Assembly (NCBI GenBank): GCA_910585505.1
Contig: CAJUFF010000030.1
Location: 1-22,296, forward strand
Reading direction: 5' to 3'
Source: an uncultured Ruminiclostridium sp.
GTDB taxonomy: Bacteria; Bacillota; Clostridia; Oscillospirales; Ruminococcaceae
DNA: 22,296 bases
The notes beneath the pieces were generated by a model. The model was not told the DNA's origin. It ran no database searches and saw nothing but the letters and a program-made list of their open reading frames with translations. Positions 14,360-22,296 of the stretch are shown piece by piece. The position numbers and the translations under genes are program-made. Position 1 is the first letter of the stretch; each line of letters starts with the position of its first letter.

Positions 14360-16186
14360 TTGGTAAGAAAAGATTTAAGAAACATCGCCATAATTGCCCA
14401 CGTTGATCACGGAAAAACCACATTGGTGGACGAAATGCTAAAGCAGGGCGGAGTATACCGAGAAAATCAGACAACCGTCGAAAGAGTTATGGACAGCAAC
14501 GACCTTGAGCGTGAAAGAGGCATTACTATATTGGCGAAAAACACATCCGTATACTACAAGGACGTTAAGATAAACATAGTGGATACACCGGGGCACGCGG
14601 ACTTCTCCGGCGAGGTGGAACGTATACTGAAAATGGTTAACGGCGTACTGCTGCTTGTGGACAGCTTTGAGGGCACAATGCCTCAAACCCGCTTCGTATT
14701 GCAGAAAGCGCTAGAACTGGGACATAAAATCATCGTGGTGGTAAATAAGACCGACCGCCCCGATGCGCGTAATAAAGAAGTTGTCAACGAAGTGCTGGAG
14801 CTTCTTCTGGATTTGGACGCTACCGAAGAACAGCTTGACAGTCCCGTTGTATTCTGTTCGGGAAGAATGGGCTGTTCCTCCTACAATCCGGACGATATGG
14901 GAAACGATTTTGTACCGCTTTTTGACAAGATAGTGGAGCATATCCCCGCCCCCGAAGGCGACGAAAACGATGAATTACAAGTTCTGGTTTCTTCCATAGA
15001 TTACAATGACTATGTGGGGAGAATTGCGGTTGGACGTGTGGAAAGAGGAAAAATCAAAGTAAATCAGGAGGTTACGGTATGCGATCATCATAACAGAACC
15101 GCTCCGTATAAATCCAAGATAGTGAGCCTGTATCAATTCGACGGTCTCGGAAAAAAGGCCGTGGAAGAAGCCACAGTAGGAGATATAGTAGCATTCAGCG
15201 GAATAGAGAACATCACCATAGGCGAAACGGTGTGCAGCGTCGGCAATCCCGAACCGCTCCCCTTCGTAAAAATATCCGAGCCTACCGTTGAAATGACCTT
15301 TTCGGTAAACGACAGTCCTTTCGCGGGAAAAGAAGGAAAATTTGTAACCTCAAGACAAATACGCGAAAGACTCAACCGCGAACTTTTAAAAGACGTTTCT
15401 TTAAGGGTAAAAGACAGCGACACCACGGACAGCTTTGATGTGGCGGGCAGAGGTGAAATGCACCTTTCCATTCTTATAGAGACCATGAGAAGAGAAGGCT
15501 ACGAGCTGGCGGTAAGTACGCCCCGCGTATTGTACAAGGAAATAGACGGAGTAAAATGCGAGCCTGTGGAAAGACTTGTTATAGACGTACCCTCCGAATC
15601 GGTGGGCGCCGTTATGAGCAAAATGGGTATACGCAAGGGCGAGATGGTTTCTATGAATCCGGTAGGCAGCCGCACACGCATAGAATTTATCATTCCCGAA
15701 AGAGGACTTTTCGGATATAAAAGCGAATTTCTTACGGACACCAAGGGTGAAGGAGTTATGAACACCGTGTTTGACAGCTATCAACCTTATATGGGCGACA
15801 TACCCACCCGAACGACCGGTTCTCTTGTGGCATTTGAGACGGGAACCGCCAGCGCCTACGGCATATTCAACGTTCAGGACAGAGGTCAGCTCTTTATCGA
15901 CGCGGGAACCGATGTATACGAGGGAATGGTGGTAGGTGTTTCCCCGAAGGCGGGCGACATAAACATCAACGTATGTAAGAAAAAGCACCTTACCAATACA
16001 AGAGCCAGCGGAAGCGACGAAGCCCTGCGGCTTATCCCATATAAGAGGATGAGTCTGGAGGAAAGTCTTGAATTTATAGGAGAGGACGAGCTTGTGGAGG
16101 TAACTCCCAACAGCATACGAATCAGAAAGCGCATTTTGGATAACGAGCTACGCGCCAAGGATCAAGCGAAACATAAAAACAAATAA
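14360..16186 (+). CDS. typA: Translational GTPase TypA/BipA
   Basis: Ribosome-associated GTPase of the EF-G/LepA superfamily, involved in ribosome assembly and stress or cold adaptation. The 608-residue length is typical. The G motifs are intact: AHVDHGKTT (13-21), RGITI (53-57), DTPGH (75-79) and NKTD (129-132). EF-G-like domains follow, and the BipA-specific C-terminal domain includes GLFGYKSEFLTDTKGEG. The start is TTG 14360, with AGAGGAG at 14347-14353 6 bases upstream; no ATG sits near the family N-terminus. The stop codon overlaps the dusB start by one base (TAATG), so the two are translationally coupled. A 9-bp hairpin sits in the leader. Confidence 0.96.
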   Translation: MVRKDLRNIAIIAHVDHGKTTLVDEMLKQGGVYRENQTTVERVMDSNDLERERGITILAKNTSVYYKDVKINIVDTPGHADFSGEVERILKMVNGVLLLVDSFEGTMPQTRFVLQKALELGHKIIVVVNKTDRPDARNKEVVNEVLELLLDLDATEEQLDSPVVFCSGRMGCSSYNPDDMGNDFVPLFDKIVEHIPAPEGDENDELQVLVSSIDYNDYVGRIAVGRVERGKIKVNQEVTVCDHHNRTAPYKSKIVSLYQFDGLGKKAVEEATVGDIVAFSGIENITIGETVCSVGNPEPLPFVKISEPTVEMTFSVNDSPFAGKEGKFVTSRQIRERLNRELLKDVSLRVKDSDTTDSFDVAGRGEMHLSILIETMRREGYELAVSTPRVLYKEIDGVKCEPVERLVIDVPSESVGAVMSKMGIRKGEMVSMNPVGSRTRIEFIIPERGLFGYKSEFLTDTKGEGVMNTVFDSYQPYMGDIPTRTTGSLVAFETGTASAYGIFNVQDRGQLFIDAGTDVYEGMVVGVSPKAGDININVCKKKHLTNTRASGSDEALRLIPYKRMSLEESLEFIGEDELVEVTPNSIRIRKRILDNELRAKDQAKHKNK

Positions 16187-17163
16187 TGAATTATATAAAA
16201 ATCGGAAACGTAAGAATCAAAAAAACCGCCGCCCTTGCTCCCATGGCCGGAATGGCGGACACTGCGTACAGGCTTATGGCAAAAAAGTACGGCGCGGCTT
16301 TGGTATGCGGGGAAATGGCAAGCTGCAAGGGCTTGTGCTACACCGACAGAAAAAGCGCCGCTTTGCTGGAGGTAACCGAAGAAGAAAGACCCATGGCAGT
16401 ACAGCTTTTCGGTAGCGAGCCGGAGTTTTTTGCGAAAGCCGCAAAAACGGCCGTAAAATACAAACCCGATCTTATTGATATAAACTGCGGCTGCCCCGTA
16501 CCGAAGGTAGTAAGCACCGGAGCGGGCTCCGCGCTTATGAAAAATCCGGAACTAATAGGCGAAATTATAAAATCGGTGAAATCGACAACCTATATTCCCG
16601 TAACGGTTAAAATACGTTTAGGATGGGACAGCAGCAGAGTTAACGCCGCCGAAGCGGCAAAAATCGCAGAGGAAAGCGGCGCGGCGGCAATAGCGATACA
16701 TGGACGCACAAAAACGCAGATGTATTCGGGCAGGGCGGATTGGGAAGCCATCGCCCGGGTCAAGGAATCGGTGAGCATACCGGTTATAGGCAATGGAGAC
16801 GTAACCGACCCCGTAAGCTGTAAAAAAATGTACAGTGAGACAGGCTGTGACCTTGTTATGATAGGACGGGGCAGTTACGGCAGACCATGGATTTTTGAGG
16901 AAATCGAACATTACTTTGAAACGGGTGAGCTTCTGCCCGAAAAAAGCCTTGAAAAAAGGCTTGAAATACTTTCCGAGCACATAGGTCTGATAGTTTCGCT
17001 TAAAGGCGAATGCTCCGGTATACGCGAAGCGAGAAAACACGCCATATGGTATCTTAAAGGGATAAATAACGCCGCGCGTTACCGAAATAAGTGCGGAGCT
17101 TTGTGTACCCTTGAGGATTTTTACAGGCTTAAGGAAGAAGTCTTGAACGACAATACGCGTTAA
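16186..17163 (+). CDS. dusB: tRNA-dihydrouridine synthase (DusB type)
   Basis: FMN-dependent enzyme that reduces specific uridines in tRNA to dihydrouridine. The 325-residue protein is a TIM barrel: APMAGMADTAYRLMAKKYG (18-36) starts the flavin site, and INCGCPVPKV (99-108) holds the catalytic cysteine (C103). VKIRLGW, then IAIHGRTKTQMYSGRADWEA, then PVIGNGDV and MIGRGSYGRPWIF complete the family pattern. Assignment to the DusB group rests on overall likeness to Firmicute DusB proteins; the exact uridine modified is not shown by the sequence. ATG 16186 shares a base with the typA stop, and no separate ribosome site is visible, which fits coupled translation. Confidence 0.93.
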   Translation: MNYIKIGNVRIKKTAALAPMAGMADTAYRLMAKKYGAALVCGEMASCKGLCYTDRKSAALLEVTEEERPMAVQLFGSEPEFFAKAAKTAVKYKPDLIDINCGCPVPKVVSTGAGSALMKNPELIGEIIKSVKSTTYIPVTVKIRLGWDSSRVNAAEAAKIAEESGAAAIAIHGRTKTQMYSGRADWEAIARVKESVSIPVIGNGDVTDPVSCKKMYSETGCDLVMIGRGSYGRPWIFEEIEHYFETGELLPEKSLEKRLEILSEHIGLIVSLKGECSGIREARKHAIWYLKGINNAARYRNKCGALCTLEDFYRLKEEVLNDNTR

Positions 17164-17207
17164 AAAAATAGTATTGAAAAAAGCGATTATGAAAGGACAG
17201 CGGTAAA

Positions 17208-18389
17208 ATGAAACTGCCATCAGCGGAAGATTTTTTTGCTTTTGATATTTATAAAAGCGAATTTCTCGAAGCCTACCGCCGCATAACGGCGGGAGGAAAA
17301 AACGCGGTAAACGCCTACACAAGGCTTTGCTCCCACCTGCTGTTGAAGGATAAAAGCTTCTCAGATTTTGTTCACGATACTTTAGTTTATTCCGAACAGC
17401 CTTTGACGGAAAAATATCTGATAACGAAAAATCCCTCAATTTTAACCGCCATAAGCTACGATATCGAAAGAATAAGGGAAATATGTACCCTGTCCGCGTC
17501 GGATATAAAAAAATATATGTCAGAAGCGCTTGGAAGAGATCTTTCGGGGCTTCCGGAGTATGAAAAGGGCGAATTCAGATATACGGCGGAATATTTTATA
17601 GACCGCTGCAAGAGAAACGGTAGCGGAGTTTTTGCCCGTTACAAAGCATTCGTATATAACGAAACGAAAAAGTCTCTCATACCCGTGGAAAACCCCGACC
17701 CCGTAAAGCTTTCCGATCTGAAGCGCTATGAAACGCAAAGAAAACAGATAATGGACAACACTCTTTGCTTCGTACACGGAAAACCCGCATGCAACACATT
17801 GCTTTACGGCGACAGGGGCACCGGAAAATCCAGCACGGTAAAGGCTCTGCTAAATGAATTCCCTTCCCTGAGAATAATACGGCTTGACAAAACACAAATT
17901 TCCGCCGTTTTTGAGCTGTACGAAAAATTATCCTCGGTGCCTTTGTATTTTATTATTTTTATTGACGACCTTTGCTTTTCCGAAGACGACGACGGTTTTT
18001 TTATGCTTAAGCAGGCTCTGGAGGGATCGCTTTACGCAAAACCTGACAACGTGCTTATCTATGCCACCACCAACCGCCGCCATATTATAAAAGAGACCAA
18101 CGAAAACCGAACGGAAAATTATGTTCATAAAAGCGACGCGATAGATGACAATATGTCATTATCCGAAAGGTTCGGACTATTTGTAACCTTTTCTGCTCCA
18201 AATAGAGAACAGTTCACGGACATAGCAAAAAAAATTGCCGCAGACAGAGGAATAAATATAGACGATAAAATTCTTGAAGCGGGAGTCGAACGCTTTGCTC
18301 TTAAACGCGGCGGACGCTCGCCGAGAATTGCCAAGCAATATGTGGATATTCTTGAGGGAAGACTTTCATTGGGATTGGAAATATATTAG
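17208..18389 (+). CDS. DUF815 family AAA ATPase
   Basis: A 393-residue P-loop ATPase of the DUF815 family; its cellular role is not established. The N-terminal half (1-190) is helical with no recognised motif. The ATPase domain has Walker A GDRGTGKSS (201-209), Walker B FIIFIDDL (248-255), a sensor-like ATTNRRH (286-292) and SERFG (319-323). A short helical C-terminus includes GGRSPRIAKQYVD. ATG 17208 follows AAAGGA at 17192-17197. It lies 44 bases downstream of dusB and 43 bases before the substrate-binding lipoprotein, in the same direction, so it is probably in the typA-dusB transcript. Length is normal for the family. Confidence 0.85.
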   Translation: MKLPSAEDFFAFDIYKSEFLEAYRRITAGGKNAVNAYTRLCSHLLLKDKSFSDFVHDTLVYSEQPLTEKYLITKNPSILTAISYDIERIREICTLSASDIKKYMSEALGRDLSGLPEYEKGEFRYTAEYFIDRCKRNGSGVFARYKAFVYNETKKSLIPVENPDPVKLSDLKRYETQRKQIMDNTLCFVHGKPACNTLLYGDRGTGKSSTVKALLNEFPSLRIIRLDKTQISAVFELYEKLSSVPLYFIIFIDDLCFSEDDDGFFMLKQALEGSLYAKPDNVLIYATTNRRHIIKETNENRTENYVHKSDAIDDNMSLSERFGLFVTFSAPNREQFTDIAKKIAADRGINIDDKILEAGVERFALKRGGRSPRIAKQYVDILEGRLSLGLEIY

Positions 18390-18432
18390 GAACCTTTTCC
18401 AATGGATTGAACCGAATTCTGAAAGGATAACA

Positions 18433-19365
18433 ATGAGAAAATTTAAAAAGCTGATCACCATTTTCTTAAGCTGTACGATACTTTTTACAGCGTTGATGGG
18501 ATGTGAAAAAGAACCGGAAGAACAGCCTGCGAAAACGGAAACAACCACTACGGAAGCTGAACCGCAGCCTTATCCCGTTTCTATAAACCATACGGAAATT
18601 AAGGCAAAACCCGAAAAAGTAGTATGTCTCTCCCCTGCTGTCGCGGAAATTATTTTTGAGATGGGCTTCGGTGAAACAATCATAGGGAGAAGCGGCTACT
18701 GTGACTACCCGGAAGAAGTTCTGAACGCCGAGGATGTAGGCTCAGCCGCAAACCCCGATATAAACGCCATAACCGACCTTATGCCGGATATGGTAATAAC
18801 CTCAACTCCCATTGCCTCAAAGGATATTTTCACAATGGAGAAGGCGGGAATTACCACCGTATTGATCCCAGCACCCACCACGCTTAAAGGCTTTTCTTCA
18901 ATATATATCGCAATAGGACTTATATACGAGGGGCTTTTTACAGGAACGGAAAAAGGCGAAGAAGCTTACTCGGGAATATCAAAGCTTTTAGGCAACGCGG
19001 AAGCCTTAAACATAGGGAAATTTATCTATGTTACGGAAAACGTAGCAGTAGCGGGAGGAAACACGTTTGAAAGCGCCGTACTGTCCTGCTTCGGCACAAA
19101 TCTTGCCAAAGAGGGCAGCGGTTACACTTACGACAAAGCCTTACTTCTGGAGGAGCAGCCGGACGTTATACTTTTGAACAGCAAATATACAAGGGATACA
19201 CTTATAAACGATGAAATACTGTCGCAATTGGATGCAGCGATAAATTACAGAATCATTTATATTGACAACATTTTCTTTGAGCGCCCATCCTCAAGAATAA
19301 AGGAGTTTATAAACACGCTTCTCGAAGATTATAAAGGGCTCGGCGCCGATATTCCCCTTGAATAG
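18433..19365 (+). CDS. ABC-type substrate-binding lipoprotein, BtuF/FepB-like (iron complex or cobalamin)
   Basis: A 310-residue extracellular binding protein of the periplasmic_BP_2 family, which captures iron-siderophore, heme or cobalamin for an ABC importer. It opens with a basic, hydrophobic signal (MRKFKKLITIFLSCTILF) and a lipobox ALMGC, so Cys24 would be lipidated. A Glu/Thr-rich linker (25-50) follows, then the family fold: VVCLSPAVAEIIFEMGFGET, IIGRSGYCDYPEE, DLMPDMVI and EEQPDVILLN. Start ATG 18433 is set by GAAAGGA at 18421-18427 and by the signal peptide; the frame is open much further upstream, inside the DUF815 gene. No permease or ATPase gene accompanies it here, so it either works with a transporter elsewhere or has become a sensor. 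Confidence 0.87.
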   Translation: MRKFKKLITIFLSCTILFTALMGCEKEPEEQPAKTETTTTEAEPQPYPVSINHTEIKAKPEKVVCLSPAVAEIIFEMGFGETIIGRSGYCDYPEEVLNAEDVGSAANPDINAITDLMPDMVITSTPIASKDIFTMEKAGITTVLIPAPTTLKGFSSIYIAIGLIYEGLFTGTEKGEEAYSGISKLLGNAEALNIGKFIYVTENVAVAGGNTFESAVLSCFGTNLAKEGSGYTYDKALLLEEQPDVILLNSKYTRDTLINDEILSQLDAAINYRIIYIDNIFFERPSSRIKEFINTLLEDYKGLGADIPLE

Positions 19366-19378
19366 CTTATGCCCGCAC

Positions 19379-19406
19379 TTGACTTTTAGCCAAATTTTGT
19401 TATAAT
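19379..19406 (+). promoter_or_regulatory. Sigma-A promoter upstream of alaS
   Basis: TTGACT (19379-19384), 16 bases, then TATAAT (19401-19406) is a strong sigma-A match. The only downstream gene is alaS, and repeat copy 3 lies between, so the element should form most of a leader of roughly 230 bases. An additional TATAAT abuts the right end of the repeat (19603-19608), but without a good -35 box. Confidence 0.75.
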
Positions 19407-19424
19407 AATTATTGGTCGTATATT

Positions 19425-19600
19425 AAGGCAATACCGCACAAAGATTGTCGTGCAGACGCGCAGTCAGCTTTTTCGTCATATTGTCCAAAACTACGCAGTA
19501 ATACCGGAGTATTTCAAGAAGTTTTGGGCAAAAATGACGGAAAAGATGCAAGCGTATACGCGGCAAAGCGCGCAGCGCGGTCTTTGCGCGGTGTTGCCTT
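19425..19600 (+). repeat. MITE-like repeat, copy 3 (in the alaS leader)
   Basis: Begins AAGGCAATACCGCACAAAGA and ends TCTTTGCGCGGTGTTGCCTT; the inverted-repeat symmetry extends outward through ATATT/AATAT. It is the longest complete copy and the same orientation as copy 2. The internal hairpin AATAC-CGGA-GTATT lies at 19500-19513, inside CCAAAAC (19485-19491) and GTTTTGG (19521-19527). No clear target duplication is visible because the flanks are themselves AT-rich and symmetrical (TATA on each side). Confidence 0.88.
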
Positions 19601-19641
19601 AATATAATATAAATTCAACAGATGAAAGGTCGACACAAGAT

Positions 19642-22269
19642 ATGAAATGGACAAGTCTTAACGATTTAAGAGAAAGCTATCTTAAATTTTTTGAAAGCAA
19701 GGAACATCTGCGTATGGATTCGGCTCCCCTCGTACCGCAGGGGGACAACTCCGTGCTGCTTATCAATGCGGGTATGACTCCTCTTAAAAAGTATTTTCAG
19801 GGCGTTGAAACTCCTCCCCGTAAAAGGGTGACCACCTGTCAGAAATGTATCCGTACTCCGGATATCGAAAATGTGGGAAAGACCGCAAGGCACGGAACCT
19901 ATTTTGAAATGCTTGGAAATTTCTCTTTCGGCGATTACTTTAAGCACGAGGCTATCGCGTGGGCATGGGAATATCTTACAAAAATCCTTGAAATACCAGA
20001 AGACAAGCTTTGGGTAACAATTTACGAAGAGGACGACGAAGCCGGCGATATCTGGGCGGATGAAATAGGCGTTCCCCATGACAGAATTGTAAAGCTTGGA
20101 AAAAAAGACAACTTCTGGGAACATGGAAGCGGCCCCTGCGGCCCCTGCTCCGAAATACATTTTGACAGGGGTGAAAAATACGGTTCTTTCATAGATTTTG
20201 AACAAGCGGGAGACTGCGATCGCATTATTGAAATATGGAACCTTGTATTCACTCAGTTTGACAACGACGGCAAGGGCAACTACACAATGCTCGCCAATAA
20301 AAATATAGACACCGGAATGGGTCTTGACCGTCTCGCCTGTGTAATGCAGGATGTGGATAATATGTTCGAGGTGGACACCGCCCAAAATATAATCAAAACC
20401 ATATGTGAGCTTACGGGAAAACAATATAAGGCAAATGAAAAGGACGACGTTTCAATTCGCGTGATCACCGACCATGTAAGAGCAAGTACTTTCCTTATCG
20501 GCGACGGTGTAAGACCCTCAAATGAAGGCAGAGGGTACGTTTTAAGACGCCTTATCCGCCGCGCCGCGCGCCACGGACGTCTGCTGGGCATGAAGGAGAG
20601 CTTTTTGTACAAGGTGGCGGCAAGCGTTATAAAAGAAAACGAATCCGCTTACCCCGAAGTAAAAGAAAAAGAGGAGTATATCAAAAAAGTTCTCCGAAAC
20701 GAAGAAGACAGCTTCAACAAAACCGTTGAAAAAGGCACTCAAATTCTTCAGGAGTTCATTGATAAAATGGATACCGGAAGCATTTTAAGCGGAGAGAACG
20801 TTTTTAAACTGCACGACACCTATGGCTTCCCTCTTGATCTTACCAAAGAAATACTTGCGGAAAAGAATCTTTCTCTCGACGAAAATCGTTTTCGCGAGCT
20901 TATGGATATTCAGCGTACAACCGCCCGCTCAAATCAGGCTTTCAAGGGCGGATGGGACGAAGCGTCCAACGACGCTTTTAACGAATTTAAAACCGAGTTT
21001 GTGGGATACAAAGAATTATCCTGCACAACTGTGTTGAAAGCGATTTTGAAAAACGGAGCTTTAACCGACTCATGTTCCGATAACGATGACGCAGTAGTGC
21101 TTATTGAAAAAACGCCTTTCTATGCCGAAAGCGGCGGACAGGTGGGCGACAAGGGTATTATTTCTAACGGCGACAATGTGCTGCGCGTCCTTGACACTAA
21201 AAAGCTGGCAGGCGGACAATACGTCTGTGAATGTCATATCGAAAGCGGCGAGTTTTACGTCAATGACAATGTAACCGCGCAGGTGGACGAAGAACTCCGA
21301 CGCGCCACCGCGAGAAACCACACCTGCGCTCACCTTTTACAGGCGGCTTTACGCAAGGTGCTGGGAGATCATGTTCACCAATCGGGTTCCTATGTGGATC
21401 CTTACAAATGCCGTTTCGACTTTTCTCATTTCAGCGCTATGACCTTAGAGGAAATCACGCAGGTTGAAAAGCTTGTAAACGAAGAAATTTTAAAGGCGGT
21501 ACCGGTTGTAACGGAAGAGCTCCCCATAGAAGAAGCCCAGAAACGCGGAGCAATGGCCTTATTCGGCGAAAAATACGGAAAATTTGTAAGAGTGGTCACC
21601 GTTCCCGATTTTTCAACGGAATTCTGCGGCGGTACCCACCTTACCAATACGGCACAGGCGGGTCTGTTCAAAATAATTGCCGAAACATCTGTAGCCAGCG
21701 GAGTGAGACGTATTGAGGCAATAACCGGCAACGAAATAATAAGAGCCTTTAACGGGCTTAACGTCATTATGTCCAAAATAGGCGCGACAGTTAAGGCTTC
21801 AGGAGAGGATGCCATTATAAATCGCTGTATCGGTCTTCAGAATGAAGTACATGAGCTTAAAAAGGAAATAGATCGTCTTAACGATAAAATTTCCGCATCA
21901 CAGCTTAGCGGCCTTTACGATAATATGGAGGAAATAAAGGGCATAAAGATTATTACGGCGATGCTTACCGGTACATCCGGCGAAAACCTCAGGAAAGTAA
22001 TGGACAGCATGAAGAGCAAAAACGACAGCTTTATAGCGGTGCTTGCTGGCGTAAGCGACAATAAGGGCAACTTTGTCTGCGCATGCAGCCACGAAGCCGT
22101 GGCAAAAGGTGCCAACGCAGGGCAGATAGTACGAAAAGTAGCTGAAATTACAGGCGCCAGGGGCGGCGGTAAACCGGATATGGCTATGTCCGGAATAGGC
22201 GACAATACTAAGATTGACGAGGCTCTGCTCGCGGTAAAGAGCATAGCTTCGGAAATGCTCAAAGACTGA
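19642..22269 (+). CDS. alaS: Alanyl-tRNA synthetase
   Basis: Charges tRNA-Ala with alanine and edits mischarged serine and glycine. The 875-residue length is full. The class II catalytic core opens with LRESYLKFFESKEHLRM, followed by TTCQKCIRTPDIENVGKTAR and HGTYFEMLGNFSFGDYFK. The editing domain has HTCAH (560-564) and CGGTH (662-666), the four-residue zinc site. A coiled coil (NEVHELKKEIDRLNDKI) precedes the C-Ala domain, with ARGGGKPDMAMSGIGD near the end. ATG 19642 has GAAAGG at 19624-19629, 12 bases upstream. It probably has its own promoter at 19379-19406 with a repeat in the leader. No T-box, common before Firmicute synthetase genes, was recognised. Another repeat copy begins 10 bases after the stop codon. 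Confidence 0.97.
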   Translation: MKWTSLNDLRESYLKFFESKEHLRMDSAPLVPQGDNSVLLINAGMTPLKKYFQGVETPPRKRVTTCQKCIRTPDIENVGKTARHGTYFEMLGNFSFGDYFKHEAIAWAWEYLTKILEIPEDKLWVTIYEEDDEAGDIWADEIGVPHDRIVKLGKKDNFWEHGSGPCGPCSEIHFDRGEKYGSFIDFEQAGDCDRIIEIWNLVFTQFDNDGKGNYTMLANKNIDTGMGLDRLACVMQDVDNMFEVDTAQNIIKTICELTGKQYKANEKDDVSIRVITDHVRASTFLIGDGVRPSNEGRGYVLRRLIRRAARHGRLLGMKESFLYKVAASVIKENESAYPEVKEKEEYIKKVLRNEEDSFNKTVEKGTQILQEFIDKMDTGSILSGENVFKLHDTYGFPLDLTKEILAEKNLSLDENRFRELMDIQRTTARSNQAFKGGWDEASNDAFNEFKTEFVGYKELSCTTVLKAILKNGALTDSCSDNDDAVVLIEKTPFYAESGGQVGDKGIISNGDNVLRVLDTKKLAGGQYVCECHIESGEFYVNDNVTAQVDEELRRATARNHTCAHLLQAALRKVLGDHVHQSGSYVDPYKCRFDFSHFSAMTLEEITQVEKLVNEEILKAVPVVTEELPIEEAQKRGAMALFGEKYGKFVRVVTVPDFSTEFCGGTHLTNTAQAGLFKIIAETSVASGVRRIEAITGNEIIRAFNGLNVIMSKIGATVKASGEDAIINRCIGLQNEVHELKKEIDRLNDKISASQLSGLYDNMEEIKGIKIITAMLTGTSGENLRKVMDSMKSKNDSFIAVLAGVSDNKGNFVCACSHEAVAKGANAGQIVRKVAEITGARGGGKPDMAMSGIGDNTKIDEALLAVKSIASEMLKD

Positions 22270-22279
22270 AAACATATTT

Positions 22280-22296
22280 AAGGCAACACCGCGCAA
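22280..22296 (-). repeat. MITE-like repeat, copy 4 (cut by window end)
   Basis: AAGGCAACACCGCGCAA matches one end of the element. The GCGC at positions 12-15 agrees with the left end of copy 1, suggesting the minus orientation. With copy 3 upstream, repeats bracket alaS on both sides. Confidence 0.7.

Noticed and set aside
18274..18432. Longer N-terminus for the binding lipoprotein
   Set aside because: It would overlap the DUF815 gene and bury the signal peptide; ATG 18433 has an adjacent ribosome site and starts the signal.
19366..19641. T-box riboswitch before alaS
   Set aside because: No T-box sequence, specifier arrangement or terminator/antiterminator pair is apparent; the region is a promoter and repeat copy 3.
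1..22296. tRNA, rRNA, CRISPR array, integrase or transposase genes
   Set aside because: None was recognised on either strand.

Overview
The window reads as chromosomal core sequence of an endospore-forming member of the Clostridia, most likely an Oscillospirales/Ruminococcaceae-type gut bacterium. This is inferred from a late-sporulation sigma factor with a pro-sequence, an rnfCDGEAB ion-pumping ferredoxin:NAD+ oxidoreductase operon, an HGSNAT/DUF1624 membrane protein, ClpC with a UVR linker, a tiny Gly/Cys-rich 'chorion class' protein, TTG start codons and strong AAAGGA-type ribosome binding sites. No plasmid, phage or CRISPR locus is visible. The less ordinary content lies in the intergenic DNA.

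Layout. 1-652 (minus): sigK, cut by the window edge. 783-7085 (plus): rnfC-D-G-E-A-B followed 18 bases later by a membrane diguanylate-cyclase-like GGDEF gene. 7352-7867 (plus): Mpg/AAG-family DNA glycosylase. 7905-10908 (minus): an MFS exporter, a TetR regulator and a DUF1624 membrane acetyltransferase-like protein. The TetR gene has a near-ideal sigma-A promoter with a palindromic operator beside it, and a related operator lies upstream of the exporter. 11301-13712 (minus): clpC, standing alone. 13837-14016 (plus): the 59-residue Cys-rich protein, divergent from clpC and followed by a clear terminator. 14360-19365 (plus): typA, dusB, a DUF815 AAA ATPase and a metal/cobalamin-type substrate-binding lipoprotein, closely spaced and probably one transcript. 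19642-22269 (plus): alaS.

Repeats. A short dispersed element of 164-176 bp, with terminal inverted repeats related to AAGGCAACACCGC, occurs three times complete (7127-7301, 11121-11284, 19425-19600) and once as a fragment at the right edge (22280-22296). It looks like a non-autonomous MITE. It is always intergenic and keeps an internal hairpin whose stem is invariant while its loop varies. One copy has split what reconstructs as a clean hairpin downstream of clpC, leaving a likely GTTTT target duplication. Another sits between a strong promoter and the alaS start codon, so it is probably transcribed as the alaS leader. A second, smaller repeat of about 37 bp occurs at 7870-7910 and, inverted, at 14246-14282.

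How the genes work together. The Rnf subunits form one membrane complex. The GGDEF protein is placed to be co-expressed with it, though any functional link is inference. TypA, DusB and AlaS all serve translation. The TetR/MFS pair looks like a self-contained efflux system responding to an unknown ligand.
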